A model generated the notes under the pieces. The model was not told where the DNA came from and did no database searches. It saw only the letters and a list, made by a program, of their open reading frames with translations. The translations under genes and the position numbers were made by a program. Below, in pieces: positions 1 to 7,868 of a stretch of DNA of 28,740 bases (position 1 is the stretch's first letter; every line of letters begins with the position of its first letter). Source of the DNA: CAZBJJ01 sp964492245 (lineage in GTDB: Bacteria > Spirochaetota > Spirochaetia > Treponematales > Breznakiellaceae); the NCBI GenBank assembly GCA_964492245.1, contig CAZBJJ010000027.1, forward strand, positions 1 to 28,740, written 5' to 3'.

Positions 1-54
1 AGGGCGATCGGCCTGCTTTTTTCAACCAATTTACAGAAAGAATTGTACACTAAC

Positions 55-1047
55 TTATGGCATATGAGATAAAGTAGAAACAACACTAATGTACATACAC
101 ATTTCGTTCTTTTCATTCAGACCTATTTGAAATGTAAAAGGTATTGTATCTAGCAATGCATATCCAACTCCAATTCCATATTGATATTTTAGTTTTATGT
201 CATCGGTTTCAAAGCATGAGCCAATATTCCCAAACGCCGACAGAAAAAAGTTTGAAAATACGTCTATATGTCGAAGAAAATAATAACGGACTTCAGTCTC
301 AACATTCATCATTGTATTATAAAAATTATCTTCTTCTTTCGTCATTCTTTTTGTAAGATACGAATACTTTTTTCCTATTAAATAATCATTCTTCGTTTCA
401 TCGGTTTTAAAAGACGTAAAGAAATTTCCTGCAATCGCAATATCAAAATAGCTCAGATACAATGTATTTATTATAGAAAAATCAGCATCGCAAAATGAAA
501 AAACATTTTCATAAATATTATAATAATTTATTTTTGCAATCATTGTATTTTTTATAAAACCATTTTCATACAAGAGTGCATTAATAAGCATTGTCTGTTT
601 AAAAAATTTTTCAATGTTTTTTGTTTTTTCGGAAATATAAAATCCGTCATTTCCAAAAGTGGAAAGAAAAGAAAAAATACCATACGTAAAAGGAATGGAA
701 AAATCATTTTGAAATGAATAAATTTTAGTATTATTAAAAATAATTTTTTCAGAAGAATTAATTAAGTCATAATCAAACAACACTCCCCACTTTACGTGCC
801 GACTCGAAATATTCACGCCGGCAAGCGACTTTAACTTAGCACCTCCATCATATGTAAAGCTAAGACCAATATTTGGAAAAACTGAAAACGAGTTTTTTTG
901 AAACAAATAGCCGAACTTGAAATAATATGGCATATTGTAATAATTATATTTCATCTCTACTTTATTTAAAACAAACGTTTCCGAAAAAACAGCAAGAGAA
1001 CAGAAAAGCATAAGAATTATTACAAGTGCTTTTTTATTTAATTTCAT
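55..1047 (-). CDS. Secreted protein, probable outer-membrane beta-barrel; last gene of ABC operon
   Basis: 330 aa, function not recognised. The N-terminus MKLNKKALVIILMLFCSLAVFSE is a clear Sec signal peptide. The rest alternates short hydrophobic and aromatic stretches with polar turns and has no internal membrane helix, which is the look of an outer-membrane beta-barrel. The ATG at 1047 overlaps the stop of the preceding gene by 14 nt, so translation is probably coupled. It is the seventh and last gene of an AT-rich operon encoding an FtsX/ABC pair and a LolA-like carrier. I infer that it is an outer-membrane terminus or client of that system. Only 54 bases follow it in the window, so a terminator cannot be judged. 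The secreted nature is fairly sure; the barrel call is inference. Confidence 0.7.
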   Translation of the reverse strand: MKLNKKALVIILMLFCSLAVFSETFVLNKVEMKYNYYNMPYYFKFGYLFQKNSFSVFPNIGLSFTYDGGAKLKSLAGVNISSRHVKWGVLFDYDLINSSEKIIFNNTKIYSFQNDFSIPFTYGIFSFLSTFGNDGFYISEKTKNIEKFFKQTMLINALLYENGFIKNTMIAKINYYNIYENVFSFCDADFSIINTLYLSYFDIAIAGNFFTSFKTDETKNDYLIGKKYSYLTKRMTKEEDNFYNTMMNVETEVRYYFLRHIDVFSNFFLSAFGNIGSCFETDDIKLKYQYGIGVGYALLDTIPFTFQIGLNEKNEMCMYISVVSTLSHMP

Positions 1048-2020
1048 ACCTTAACCCTAATGAAAAATAACGATTGTTACTTTTAAAATGTTTCACGTCT
1101 TCAATTATGTACTTTGCAAATCCTTTAAACTGAAACACATCAATTGCAACTTCACTTTGAAACTGCAATTGATATTCTTCAGTCAAATTACAATCCAGAC
1201 CTACAAGTAAAGTTAAAAACTGAAACAATTCAGTATTCATAAAAAACGCAAGATGATTTTTTTTATCAAAAAAATAATACTCAAAAACAAAGGAAGGACT
1301 TATATTTTTTAACAAAAAATATATTTCAGCTCCACACAACACATTAAAAGAATGGTCAGTACTAAAGAGGTACTCCGGAACAAGATATAAACTCAGGTTA
1401 TTAAAAACAAACTTCGATTCTAAAGCCGTATGAAACACATTTGTCTCATCAAATCTGTAGTCACATAACAATCCAACAATGAAATCCATGTTTTCATAAA
1501 AACACTGCGCACCAAAACTATGCCATTTGGGAAATTCATATGACTCAATACGCTTTGTATCTGCTATGTATTCCAACTTCACATTTATACTATCATAACC
1601 ATAGCTATAATTTAATTTCCAATACTCTTTTACCGGATTAAAATTGTTAATGTTCGGAACAAAAAAATGGATACTGTTTCCCAAGCCTGTACTTACTTTG
1701 TCTTTTTGCACTTTTAAGGCAGATGTTCCAAAATAAACACCAAATAAAAAATCTTTAAAAAGAAAATTTATATTCTCATTCTGTTCAAATGCTATACTTG
1801 GCGAAACATCTATCATAACGTTTTTAAAAAATGAATTGATATTTATGGCAAAAGAGCCGCTTCGAGTATTATCTATTTTTAAATATGGATTTTCATTTCC
1901 AAAGAAAATAACATCTTGATCTAAAAAAAAGCGAGGTGTCACAGAAATTGCATACGAAGCACTTTTAGTAATAAAAACAAAAAAGAAACATAAAAAAAAT
2001 ATTTTAATATTTTTTTGCAT
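1034..2020 (-). CDS. Secreted protein, probable outer-membrane beta-barrel
   Basis: 328 aa, not assigned to a family. The first 24 residues (MQKNIKIFFLCFFFVFITKSA) form a signal peptide. The mature part is rich in Phe/Tyr and amphipathic strands (for example LYLVPEYLF and SFVFEYYFF) and ends in an aromatic-basic strand, SLGLRYEIK, as many beta-barrels do. It overlaps the LolA-like gene by 17 nt upstream and the next barrel-like gene by 14 nt downstream. The size, signal peptide and strand pattern resemble those of the following gene, so the two may be distant paralogues; a structural comparison would settle this. Role inferred from context only: an outer-membrane partner or substrate of the adjacent ABC transporter. 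Confidence 0.7.
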   Translation of the reverse strand: MQKNIKIFFLCFFFVFITKSASYAISVTPRFFLDQDVIFFGNENPYLKIDNTRSGSFAININSFFKNVMIDVSPSIAFEQNENINFLFKDFLFGVYFGTSALKVQKDKVSTGLGNSIHFFVPNINNFNPVKEYWKLNYSYGYDSINVKLEYIADTKRIESYEFPKWHSFGAQCFYENMDFIVGLLCDYRFDETNVFHTALESKFVFNNLSLYLVPEYLFSTDHSFNVLCGAEIYFLLKNISPSFVFEYYFFDKKNHLAFFMNTELFQFLTLLVGLDCNLTEEYQLQFQSEVAIDVFQFKGFAKYIIEDVKHFKSNNRYFSLGLRYEIK

Positions 2021-2717
2021 AAACGCTCAACTCTTTAAAATTGTTTTGATTAAATAAGGACTGTGGAAAATTTTTAATTTCAACATATTCCTCTGTTACA
2101 TACACACTTTTTTTCTGGGTTTCAAAGACCAAATCATACACAGAGATCTTGTCAAAACATTTTTTCTTATTTAAAAATCCAACTTCATAGACCATTTTTT
2201 TTATGTTTTGCTTATTCCTATCTTGTAAAATTAGCTCAAACGCATCTCCTTTTTTTTGCAACTCCGCATAATAATATGAAATTCGTTTGTTTTTTCTTTC
2301 CAGTGTAACAATCTCTTCTGTTTGATCAACAAGTTTAAAATCATTTTCAAAATCAATTCGCAAAATATCTTGCACATCAATTTCAGAGATTTTATAACTA
2401 CCAGAAATTTTCATTGGCATTCGCAATTTATTATTGGCAATCCAATACCCTTTTTTCATGCTTAAAAAAAACAGCTCTTCTTTTTTTTCTTTAATTATTG
2501 AAAACTGATTCTCCGTCGACATTATTGAAACAACAGGTATTTCATCCGTTTTTTTATCACCATCATATTCCAGCAATTTTTGTCTTGCAAAATAAATAGT
2601 ACCGTCTTCAAAAAGTCCGTTATTTATTGATAAAAACTCTGTGTAAATTCCCGATGCACATATACATTGGGCGACAAATAAAACAATTGCAACCAGTAAA
2701 CTATTTCTTTTAATCAT
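2004..2717 (-). CDS. LolA-like outer-membrane lipoprotein-sorting protein (COG2834-type)
   Basis: 237 aa with a signal peptide (MIKRNSLLVAIVLFVAQCICA), so probably periplasmic. Residues about 85-125 follow the pattern of the LolA-like 'outer membrane lipoprotein-sorting' proteins found beside FtsX or RND transporters: a 'WIAN..LRMPMKISGS' stretch, then a short acidic segment ending near 'DILRIDF'. The family is a half-barrel that carries a lipidated or hydrophobic ligand across the periplasm. The ATG at 2717 overlaps the permease stop by 8 nt (ATGATTAA), which implies coupled translation. Its place between the permease and two barrel-like proteins fits a carrier from inner to outer membrane. 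The family call rests on remembered motif order, not a search; the ligand is unknown. Confidence 0.62.
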   Translation of the reverse strand: MIKRNSLLVAIVLFVAQCICASGIYTEFLSINNGLFEDGTIYFARQKLLEYDGDKKTDEIPVVSIMSTENQFSIIKEKKEELFFLSMKKGYWIANNKLRMPMKISGSYKISEIDVQDILRIDFENDFKLVDQTEEIVTLERKNKRISYYYAELQKKGDAFELILQDRNKQNIKKMVYEVGFLNKKKCFDKISVYDLVFETQKKSVYVTEEYVEIKNFPQSLFNQNNFKELSVYAKKY

Positions 2718-3909
2718 TTTTCAACAACCTCGTCACATCTTTTTTCATAACAGAAATTATAGGATATATCGTTGCACAAATACATGTAAAAAATATAAAG
2801 AGACTATTTTTAACAATATCTTTCACCGTAAGATAAAATATCAATTTGTACCCTTCAGAATATCCGGGAGGAATAATCTCAATATTTGAAGAACGTACAA
2901 TTGAGGCAAAACCGTAACTGGAAATAACACCAATGACAATTCCAATTAATGCCAACCAAAACGCTTCAGATAGCATTAACACAATGACATCCTTTTTTTT
3001 GAACCCAATTGCTTCCATTGTTCCAAATTCGCGCAGCCGTTCATTAAACACAGAAATTAATGCTTGCATCAATGCAATAAAAACTAACACAGACAAAATA
3101 CCGCTAATTATTAAATATTGAGTCGCATTCATGGTATTTATTTGTGCATAGTTTGGGTTTAGCTCCACCCAATCTCTTAGCACAAACCCCGTTGAATCTT
3201 GCAAATCGTTTTTTAGCATATTCATTATAGTGTGTTTTTCAGCATCATCATTTAAAAAGACCTTTATTACAGATGCAGAATTTTCAATGCCTAAAAAATC
3301 AATTATTACATCACGAGCTGCAATTAATAGTCCTTTATCATTCTGGGGGATACCTGTTGTGGTAATTCCGGCTAGCTCAAAAGAGGAAAGAGAAATGCCA
3401 TTTTCCGCTGATGAAGACAGTATATTTAAATACTGCTCGTCTACTTCGTCTATATTCAACTTTTCTGCTAACAAATTTCCAATAACAATTTTATTTTCAC
3501 CGTTAAATACAGGCATTCCTTCAATTACCTTAGATTTTTTTTCAGGATTATCGACAGCTTCACCCCAAAAAATCTCAGACGTATATTCATTTCCAATAAT
3601 GCCCGAGAACTCTAAAACACACTCAACCGACTTTACAGTATTTATTGAAGACAAAATTTTTTTTATTTCTTCTATTTCATCTTCATTTATCAATGCTCCT
3701 TCGGGCTCTGTTATTCCTAAAAACGCTTTGCTTATTTGAAAATTTCCGGAACTTTCAATAAAACCCAACGCCATTCCTTCTTTTGTATACTGAATATAGC
3801 CGTTGTATAAAATCATTGCCATCGTTGTAACGATAATAAGTAAAATTATCAAAAGGGTACGTTTTTTGTTGTACCATAAATTATCCCAACCAATTTTAAA
3901 GAGAAACAT
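2710..3909 (-). CDS. FtsX/MacB-type ABC transporter permease
   Basis: 399 aa. The layout is the classic four-helix FtsX/LolC/MacB type: helix 1 at about 17-37 (TLLIILLIIVTTMAMILY), a large extracytoplasmic domain at about 45-260, then three helices at about 265-290, 310-335 and 365-390. The 'ERLREFGTMEAIGFKKKDV' segment after helix 2 is the usual FtsX coupling loop. Such permeases dimerise and work with an ATPase on lipoproteins, peptides or signals at the outer face of the inner membrane; they do not form a classic pore. The gene overlaps the ATPase gene by 14 nt and the LolA-like gene by 8 nt. Only one permease is present, so a homodimer is likely (MacB-like rather than LolC/LolE). Confidence 0.9.
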   Translation of the reverse strand: MFLFKIGWDNLWYNKKRTLLIILLIIVTTMAMILYNGYIQYTKEGMALGFIESSGNFQISKAFLGITEPEGALINEDEIEEIKKILSSINTVKSVECVLEFSGIIGNEYTSEIFWGEAVDNPEKKSKVIEGMPVFNGENKIVIGNLLAEKLNIDEVDEQYLNILSSSAENGISLSSFELAGITTTGIPQNDKGLLIAARDVIIDFLGIENSASVIKVFLNDDAEKHTIMNMLKNDLQDSTGFVLRDWVELNPNYAQINTMNATQYLIISGILSVLVFIALMQALISVFNERLREFGTMEAIGFKKKDVIVLMLSEAFWLALIGIVIGVISSYGFASIVRSSNIEIIPPGYSEGYKLIFYLTVKDIVKNSLFIFFTCICATIYPIISVMKKDVTRLLKND

Positions 3910-4570
3910 TTTTTAACACTCCGGATTCCATATAGTAACAATCATCAACATAGTCCTTTATCAAAGGATCATGTGAAACAAAAACCCCGATTCCATTTTT
4001 TTCTTTTATATATTTTTTTAAATATGCATACACAAAATGTGATGTTTTTTCATCAAGACAGGCGGTTATCTCATCTGCGATTATAAAACTTGGATTCGTA
4101 ACCAATGCCCTCATAATTGCAACACGTTGTTTTTCTCCACCACTAAGAAAGTTTATTTTGTTGTTCATCAACTTAACCATGTCAAAATGTTCAAAAAGCT
4201 CAAAGACTTTTTTTTGAATTTCTTCTTTTTTCCTTTTCAATAATTTTAACGGTAAAGCCACATTTTGATACGCTGTCTGAGAATGTAACAGCTCAAAAAA
4301 TTGAAATATCAATCCACAATTGTTTTTTCTAAAATCCGAATTTTTAGAAGTCGTAGCTTGCGTAACTTCATAGTCGTCCCAGAAAATCCGCCCCTCATCA
4401 ACTTTATTCAAGCCGACAATCGAATTCAGGAACGAAGACTTTCCCGCACCGGATTTCCCATAAATCCAAATTAACGTACCTTTTTCAACATCTAAAGATA
4501 TATTATCGTTGGCTTTAACTACAGTGTCATTAATAAAATACTGTTTTGATATACTATCTACCCGTAACAT
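3896..4570 (-). CDS. ABC transporter ATP-binding protein (LolD/MacB family)
   Basis: 224 aa from the ATG at 4570. A TTG at 4582 is possible, but the ATG gives the usual 'MLRVDSISKQYF' ABC start and lies 1 nt after the stop of the preceding gene. All motifs are present: Walker A GKSGAGKS (38-45), Q-loop Gln90 (IFQ), signature LSGGEKQR (142-149), Walker B FIIADE (162-167) and H-loop His200 (VSHD). The D-loop region reads DEITACLD instead of the common DEPT..LD, so the Pro after the catalytic Glu is Ile. Size, motif spacing and the FtsX partner place it with LolD/MacB/FtsE ATPases. It powers the adjacent permease from the cytoplasm. Confidence 0.95.
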   Translation of the reverse strand: MLRVDSISKQYFINDTVVKANDNISLDVEKGTLIWIYGKSGAGKSSFLNSIVGLNKVDEGRIFWDDYEVTQATTSKNSDFRKNNCGLIFQFFELLHSQTAYQNVALPLKLLKRKKEEIQKKVFELFEHFDMVKLMNNKINFLSGGEKQRVAIMRALVTNPSFIIADEITACLDEKTSHFVYAYLKKYIKEKNGIGVFVSHDPLIKDYVDDCYYMESGVLKNVSL

Positions 4571-4571
4571 T

Positions 4572-5288
4572 TTACCAGCCAAACCTTCCCTTTTTGAAAT
4601 TTTCTTTTAGCATTAACGGTTGCAACGCATCCGGGAAAATATCCTCTGCTTTGTCCAGATAATAAAAACTTTTTTTTACATCTTTAATGTGCATATAAAA
4701 AATAGCATATTGCAAACATGCATTAAATTTTGTTTTATTGTCCAGACTGTCGATTAATTCTTCATTTTGGCGGATGTATGAATTCCACAAATATGTAGTT
4801 TCTCCGCATGCAGAACTATACCACATCGCCATTCTCACTTTTGCATCAGAATTCGTATGTTCTTTTCGTAAGACAGCTTTACAAATTTTGGGCAAACAAC
4901 TGACTATAGAAAAACCATCGGGAGACCATGAAAATTGATTCCACAAATAATCAAAATATAAAATTGATAACTCGCTATCTTTCAATATTGCTTTTTCAAG
5001 TTTTTTTATGTGTGCATTCATCGTCTGAAACTCTTTTTGAATCTCGTCACTTGCAAGAGCATAAAAGGAACAGACGTATGATAGTTCAAAAAAATCCTTT
5101 ACGTCATCAATTTCCAGCCCGCCTTTCTGAGTATATGTTTTCCATGCCTGTACCACATCAGCATTCTCTGTCCCTGTAGCATAATACTCATGTAACTGTT
5201 CTTCAATATTAATTTCCTTAATATTAATTGCGAACACATTAGTAAGGGAAAAAAGCAGAAAAAAACTAATCAAAAAACGTTTTTCCAT
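4572..5288 (-). CDS. Secreted helical protein of the ABC operon, TPR-like end
   Basis: 238 aa with a signal peptide (MEKRFLISFFLLFSLTNVFA). The mature part is predicted mostly helical. The last 45 residues (a Tyr/Phe-rich 'CLQYAIFYMHIKDVKKSFYYL' region, then 'KAEDIFPDALQP') resemble one TPR hairpin. No enzyme motif is seen. It overlaps the first gene of the operon by 23 nt and precedes the ATPase by 1 nt, so it is surely co-expressed with the transporter. The lack of an internal membrane helix suggests a periplasmic adaptor. I do not recognise a named family. Confidence 0.72.
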   Translation of the reverse strand: MEKRFLISFFLLFSLTNVFAINIKEINIEEQLHEYYATGTENADVVQAWKTYTQKGGLEIDDVKDFFELSYVCSFYALASDEIQKEFQTMNAHIKKLEKAILKDSELSILYFDYLWNQFSWSPDGFSIVSCLPKICKAVLRKEHTNSDAKVRMAMWYSSACGETTYLWNSYIRQNEELIDSLDNKTKFNACLQYAIFYMHIKDVKKSFYYLDKAEDIFPDALQPLMLKENFKKGRFGW

Positions 5289-6024
5289 TTTTGTTCTTTT
5301 CCTCTATTTCAGAAATTATAGCATCATTAGTAACAAGACTTCTCGCTAATTCCAAATCTGCTTTACAGTCTTTCATTCTTTTTAACTTAAAATACACTTG
5401 AGACCTGTTTATATAAAGAAAAAACTTTTCAAAATCTTTATCAGTATATTTTAACGCTTTGGAATATGTTTTTAGTGCAGCGTCATTCCCTCCACCTGCA
5501 ATTTCCGGTGCAAAGAACAACCATGTGCCATATCCATTTAACGCATATGCAAATTTTTTATCTTGTCGTAAGGCAGCTGTATATAAGTCCTTTGCAACCA
5601 TTGATTGCTTATACATATCCTTGGTCGATAAGAACTCAAGAATTCTGGACTTTACATCTGCAAGCGAAACTAATAAATATTTATTCACTCGTTTTACATT
5701 TTTATCTGCAATATATGCATCGCTTGTTGAATGCAGACTGTCCAATAGTGCAAAATTTTCCTGAGCATTTGCTTCAGGATCAGAAAAATTCAACGCTTCC
5801 AAACCAATAATATTTTTCGCAGCTAAATATTCTTCATAATTTTTAAAGTCTTTTTCATCAATCGTTGCCATAAACTCATTGATAGTTTCCAAAGCTTTTT
5901 CAGTAGATTCCGCCTGATACAATTCAAACTTAAGATCGAGCACCTCATCCATTGTCATTGCAAAACATACTACTGAAACAAATAGCATAAAACAGCTAAC
6001 AAGATTTTTTTTAGATATTTTCAT
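5266..6024 (-). CDS. Secreted TPR-like protein, first gene of ABC operon
   Basis: 252 aa from the ATG at 6024, giving a clean signal peptide (MKISKKNLVSCFMLFVSVVCFA). In-frame ATG 6033 and GTG 6042 are possible, but an AAAAGGA site sits about 9 nt before 6024. Residues about 130-240 form TPR-like helix pairs ('DLYTAALRQDKKFAYALNGYGTW', then 'ALKTYSKALKYTDKDFEKFFLYINRSQVYFKL'). Such proteins serve as periplasmic scaffolds and resemble the spirochaetal TPR partners of other transporters. It begins the seven-gene operon and shares 23 nt with the next gene. Promoter candidates lie about 100 nt upstream, at or inside the end of an IS3 element. No catalytic motif seen. Confidence 0.72.
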   Translation of the reverse strand: MKISKKNLVSCFMLFVSVVCFAMTMDEVLDLKFELYQAESTEKALETINEFMATIDEKDFKNYEEYLAAKNIIGLEALNFSDPEANAQENFALLDSLHSTSDAYIADKNVKRVNKYLLVSLADVKSRILEFLSTKDMYKQSMVAKDLYTAALRQDKKFAYALNGYGTWLFFAPEIAGGGNDAALKTYSKALKYTDKDFEKFFLYINRSQVYFKLKRMKDCKADLELARSLVTNDAIISEIEEKNKNGKTFFD

Positions 6025-6124
6025 TTTATTCATCCTTTTCACATAGTTTTTTTCACACGATTCATAACATGAACTGCAAGTAAAAATAAAAGACCGACTA
6101 AGTATATTTCTGGTCGTTACTAAT

Positions 6125-6163
6125 AGTATAACACAATAAATAAAAAAAAAATGGAATAGTCAA
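6125..6163 (-). promoter_or_regulatory. Candidate promoter of the ABC operon, partly inside IS3 end
   Basis: Read on the minus strand, TTGACT (6163-6158) lies in the terminal repeat of the IS3 element and points outward. Seventeen bases later is TTTATT (6140-6135, 4 of 6 to consensus). An extended -10, TGTTATACT (6133-6125), lies a little further on. Either would place the start about 100 nt before the first gene. These are sequence matches only. Confidence 0.5.
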
Positions 6164-6194
6164 TATAAGTGCAGTCCCCAAATACCCCAAATAT

Positions 6195-6692
6195 TTAAGC
6201 AACAGCCTTTGGATCTGATGCTTGTGTACTGACTCCCCGAATCTCTGTGATATCTATTAGCCATTTCTTGTTCGGCTCTGTTGCTCTAAAATCTTTATTA
6301 ATAATATTCTCCGGACGCTCTGCTTTTTTGTCTGCTTTTGTAAGTCCTTCTGGACTCCTGCGGCTCTCGTGGAGTAAATTGCCATTTTTCATTGCTCGTT
6401 TTACGGTTGAATACGATCGGTTTATCCCTCTTTGCTTTAGTGCTATCATCATTCGTTCAACCCCATAGTTCTCATTATCCGTATGTTCGGCAAGTATCTT
6501 GTGTATTTCAGCAAGCAGAATTTGCCACGCTTTCGGTCTGCTCCGGTTTCGTTTCCATTTGTAGTAGCCACTTTCACTGACCGAAAGGGAACAGCACATC
6601 TGGCGAACGGAATAGATTTTCTCCTGTGCTCGTATAAAAATATATACAAACCGTTCGCCTGTCTTTATCTCTTCCGGTCTTCTACAAAAAAA
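6195..6692 (-). pseudogene. IS3 orfB transposase, catalytic domain deleted
   Basis: This frame is entered from orfA by a -1 shift at a run of seven T (6692-6686). It reads through 'EKIYSVRQMCCSLSVSESGYYKWKRN', typical of the start of IS3 OrfB, then the HTH_21-like part ('HTDNENYGVERMMIALKQRG') and 'NKKWLIDITEI', which holds the first Asp of the DDE triad. After ITEI only 14 residues remain (RGVSTQASDPKAVA), where about 150 residues of RNase H fold should follow. The stop lies 43 nt from the proposed IS end, as in a full element. An internal deletion that spared the 3' end is therefore likely. It cannot be catalytically active. Confidence 0.85.
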
Positions 6693-6937
6693 CCGAGTGC
6701 GTCCTTCAGGATCGAGTTCGCTTTATGTAACTCGTAATTTTCCCTTTTTAGCCGTGCTATTTCATCATCAGGATTGGTCGAAACCACCGTTTTATTTTTA
6801 TCATTCTTTACTCGCTTTTTTCGCCACTCGGCAAGAGTTGCATATGGGATACCAAGTTGCTCAGAAGCCTTTTTTAGACCGACTTCACCTGAGAGCTCTA
6901 TCGCTCGTTCTTTAAATTCTTTGTCGTACCTTTTCAT
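6665..6937 (-). CDS. IS3-family OrfA (helix-turn-helix, leucine zipper)
   Basis: 90 aa. The start 'MKRYDKEFKERAIELSG..GLKKASEQLGIPYATLAEWRKK' is the standard HTH_Tnp_1 (IS3/IS911) DNA-binding domain. Residues about 57-85 ('DEIARLKRENYELHKANSILKDAL') form the coiled coil used for multimerisation. A GAGG site precedes the ATG by 7 nt. It ends at GFFVEDRKR, overlapping the slippery T7 where orfB begins, which is the normal OrfA/OrfAB frameshift arrangement. The protein looks intact and could still bind the element's ends, but its OrfB partner is truncated. Confidence 0.92.
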   Translation of the reverse strand: MKRYDKEFKERAIELSGEVGLKKASEQLGIPYATLAEWRKKRVKNDKNKTVVSTNPDDEIARLKRENYELHKANSILKDALGFFVEDRKR

Positions 6938-7151
6938 CGTAATACCTCGTTATATGTATTTTCAGACGTTTTGGTACTGAACTTTTATTATACCCCTCCA
7001 TAGAGCCGCCTTAGTCAACTGCATACCCAGGTTTTATTTTGATAATTTGTCTGTCTGTTCGTGCGAGGGTTGATGTAGTTTAATTTGCGAGTCTACACCA
7101 GGTTTGTACAGTAACCGGAAGCCTGCAGCTCAAGAGGCTTTGAATCATTGG

Positions 7152-7175
7152 GGGACCCGAATGGGTCCCTTTTTT
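7152..7175 (+). terminator. Rho-independent terminator
   Basis: A perfect 7-bp stem GGGACCC/GGGTCCC with a GAAT tetraloop is followed by six T. The T run is on the plus strand, yet no plus-strand gene lies upstream apart from the IS3 region. It may end an unannotated small transcript. A second hairpin (7119-7140) stands just before it. Confidence 0.8.
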
Positions 7176-7272
7176 AATCGGGCTGTAAATCGTTAGCAAC
7201 GGAAATGGCTTGAAGACTGCTTTGTCCTTATGGACAGGACGCACGCCTGATCAATCCATTTACACAGGATTC

Positions 7273-7310
7273 TCTATAACAGGGCATCTTATGGGATACC
7301 CTGTTATAGA
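7273..7310 (-). terminator. Long hairpin after the 165-aa secreted-protein gene
   Basis: A perfect 12-bp inverted repeat (TCTATAACAGGG / CCCTGTTATAGA) extends by about four inner pairs after one mismatch. It lies 49 nt past the stop of the minus-strand gene ending at 7359. Neither strand has a clear T run after it, so it may be an RNA-stabilising 3' hairpin or a protein site rather than a true terminator. Confidence 0.5.
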
Positions 7311-7358
7311 AATGTTCATATAGCCTGTAAAATCATTAAAGTAATGATACAACAAAAG

Positions 7359-7856
7359 CTACCACTGGAGCCCAACAGAAATATCAAGGTATGGACGTAA
7401 AACAAATTCAGAACCGGTTATATCCAAAACTTCACCACCCAAAGCAACTTCAAAACACAAATATGATAAGAGGTTAAAACGAGATCCAACATCGAGTGCC
7501 ATATTCCAGGAAAAATTTCCCTCATCGACAAACCTCAAGATACGGGCATCCGACAATGGCATATATCGAATAAATGGCCCCTGTGGGAACACTCGCGGAT
7601 ACCATGCAATACCACAACCCATACCGATATCAAAACGCTCGGCAACATGAATTCTGAATGGTAACATTACGGAAAACATTTCGAAGATTTTTTTTTCATA
7701 GGAAAAATCAATAAATACCTCTTCCTCACTTTGGAAATACTGCAAAACAGGTGTAAGTACATTAACCACTATCTTGTTTTCCGGTTTTTCTCCCGCCTCA
7801 AGAACACTCACAGATACCAGCAAAAAGAGGAAGGGTATCAACGCTTTTCTGTTCAT
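7359..7856 (-). CDS. Small secreted protein, possible outer-membrane beta-barrel
   Basis: 165 aa, not recognised. The first 21 residues (MNRKALIPFLFLLVSVSVLEA) form a signal peptide. The mature part shows alternating aromatic strands (IRYMPLS, FEVALGGEVLD, YLDISVGLQW) and ends in Trp, as small beta-barrels often do. AGGAG lies 9 nt before the ATG at 7856. It starts 12 bp after the lipoprotein-like gene on the same strand, so the two are probably transcribed from the promoter at 8952-8980. A strong hairpin follows its stop. The envelope location is likely; the function is unknown. Confidence 0.72.
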   Translation of the reverse strand: MNRKALIPFLFLLVSVSVLEAGEKPENKIVVNVLTPVLQYFQSEEEVFIDFSYEKKIFEMFSVMLPFRIHVAERFDIGMGCGIAWYPRVFPQGPFIRYMPLSDARILRFVDEGNFSWNMALDVGSRFNLLSYLCFEVALGGEVLDITGSEFVLRPYLDISVGLQW

Positions 7857-7868
7857 TTCATTCTTCTC

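Larger units (their letters stand above)
6152..7000 (-). mobile_element. Internally deleted IS3-family element with both ends
   Basis: The element carries an intact orfA, a -1 frameshift window and an orfB cut short after the first catalytic Asp. Its proposed ends are imperfect inverted repeats beginning TGGA at 6152 (TGGAATAG...AAGTGCAGT) and on the minus strand at 7000 (TGGAGGGG...AAGTTCAGT). They match at the tip and again in AAGTKCAGT with a 1-nt offset. At about 850 bp it is much shorter than a usual 1.2-1.5 kb IS3 member, so most of the DDE domain is missing. No target duplication is evident (poly-A on one side, TAGAG on the other). The ends are my proposal; the IS3 assignment itself is firm. 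Confidence 0.75.
7001..7358. other. Gene-free structured interval between IS3 and a secreted-protein gene
   Basis: No convincing ORF is seen in these 358 bases. The interval holds several stems: AAGCCT/AGGCTT (7119-7124 with 7135-7140), a GGGACCC terminator with a T run (7152-7175, separate entry), a closing stem TGTAAAT/ATTTACA (7184-7190 with 7258-7264) around a small TGTCC/GGACA hairpin (7223-7236), and a 12-bp inverted repeat (7273-7310, separate entry). A plus-strand small RNA ending at about 7175 is possible, but no RNA family is recognised. Confidence 0.5.

Noticed and set aside
3230..3739. Plus-strand ORF of 169 aa inside the permease gene
   Set aside because: It lies entirely opposite the FtsX extracytoplasmic domain and its composition is that of an antisense reading of an AT-rich gene.
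7001..7358. tmRNA, 4.5S RNA or tRNA gene
   Set aside because: No T-arm, no CCA end and no SRP GGAAG/AGCAG loop pattern fit; the GGGACCC stem is a plain terminator.
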